Below, in pieces: positions 7,433-7,505 of a DNA stretch of 7,505 bases. The position numbers and the translations under genes were made by a program. Numbering within the stretch: position 1 is the first letter of the stretch; every line of letters starts with the position of its first letter. Source of the DNA: Spirochaetota bacterium (lineage in GTDB: Bacteria > Spirochaetota > UBA4802 > UBA5368); contig JAGODA010000158.1 in NCBI GenBank assembly GCA_017998475.1, forward strand, positions 1 to 7,505, given 5' to 3'. The notes beneath the pieces are model-generated. The model was not told where the DNA came from. It saw nothing but the letters and a program-made list of their open reading frames with translations, and ran no database searches.

Positions 7433-7505
7433 GGAATGGCCCGCCGCCCGCGCCGGCCGGGAGACGCAGACTGCTCCACGGGGTTGCCCAGAAAATCGCC
7501 CGCGG

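Noticed and set aside
7436..7505. Open frame from ATG 7436 to the window end
   Set aside because: There is no ribosome site, the composition is arginine/proline-rich, and too little sequence remains to support a gene.

Overview
The window is a high-GC bacterial chromosome segment of ordinary housekeeping genes, with no insertion sequence, phage gene, CRISPR array, tRNA or rRNA visible. The signs of a Gram-negative (outer-membrane-bearing) bacterium are a small lipoprotein with a relaxed lipobox and an RecA and a CACHE-type sensor that, from memory, look most like those of spirochaetes or deltaproteobacteria. A high-GC Spirochaetota-like or related uncultured lineage is my best guess. It rests on impression, not on a search, and is low confidence.

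Layout. Six genes are on the plus strand and one is on the minus strand. Positions 32-1693 encode a YgiQ-family radical SAM protein. A 259-bp, partly AT-rich gap then leads to recA (start at 1953, not at the upstream ATG 1920). The gap contains a perfect GTAAA-N4-TTTAC palindrome that could be an SOS operator. recA is followed after 16 bp by map (methionine aminopeptidase). After a further 65 bp comes a 115-residue cysteine-rich putative lipoprotein, whose last 20 bases overlap folE2 (GTP cyclohydrolase IB), so translation of the two is probably coupled.

folE2 converges with a minus-strand gene (4980-5729). That gene encodes a membrane sensor built like the periplasmic half of a methyl-accepting chemotaxis protein, but it stops just after the second membrane helix. 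It has no HAMP domain and no signalling domain. A 304-bp divergent region separates it from asnS (6034-7419). This region carries a good sigma70-type promoter for asnS, candidate promoters for the sensor gene, and an untranslated leader of the sensor gene that can be drawn as a three-stem junction.

Functionally the genes do not form one pathway. They cover RNA/cofactor-type radical chemistry of unknown target (YgiQ), recombination and SOS (RecA), N-terminal methionine removal (Map), the first step of folate/pterin synthesis (FolE2) and asparagine tRNA charging (AsnRS). The least explained parts are the twin-CX3C lipoprotein coupled to folE2, the output-less sensor with its structured leader, and the recA palindrome.
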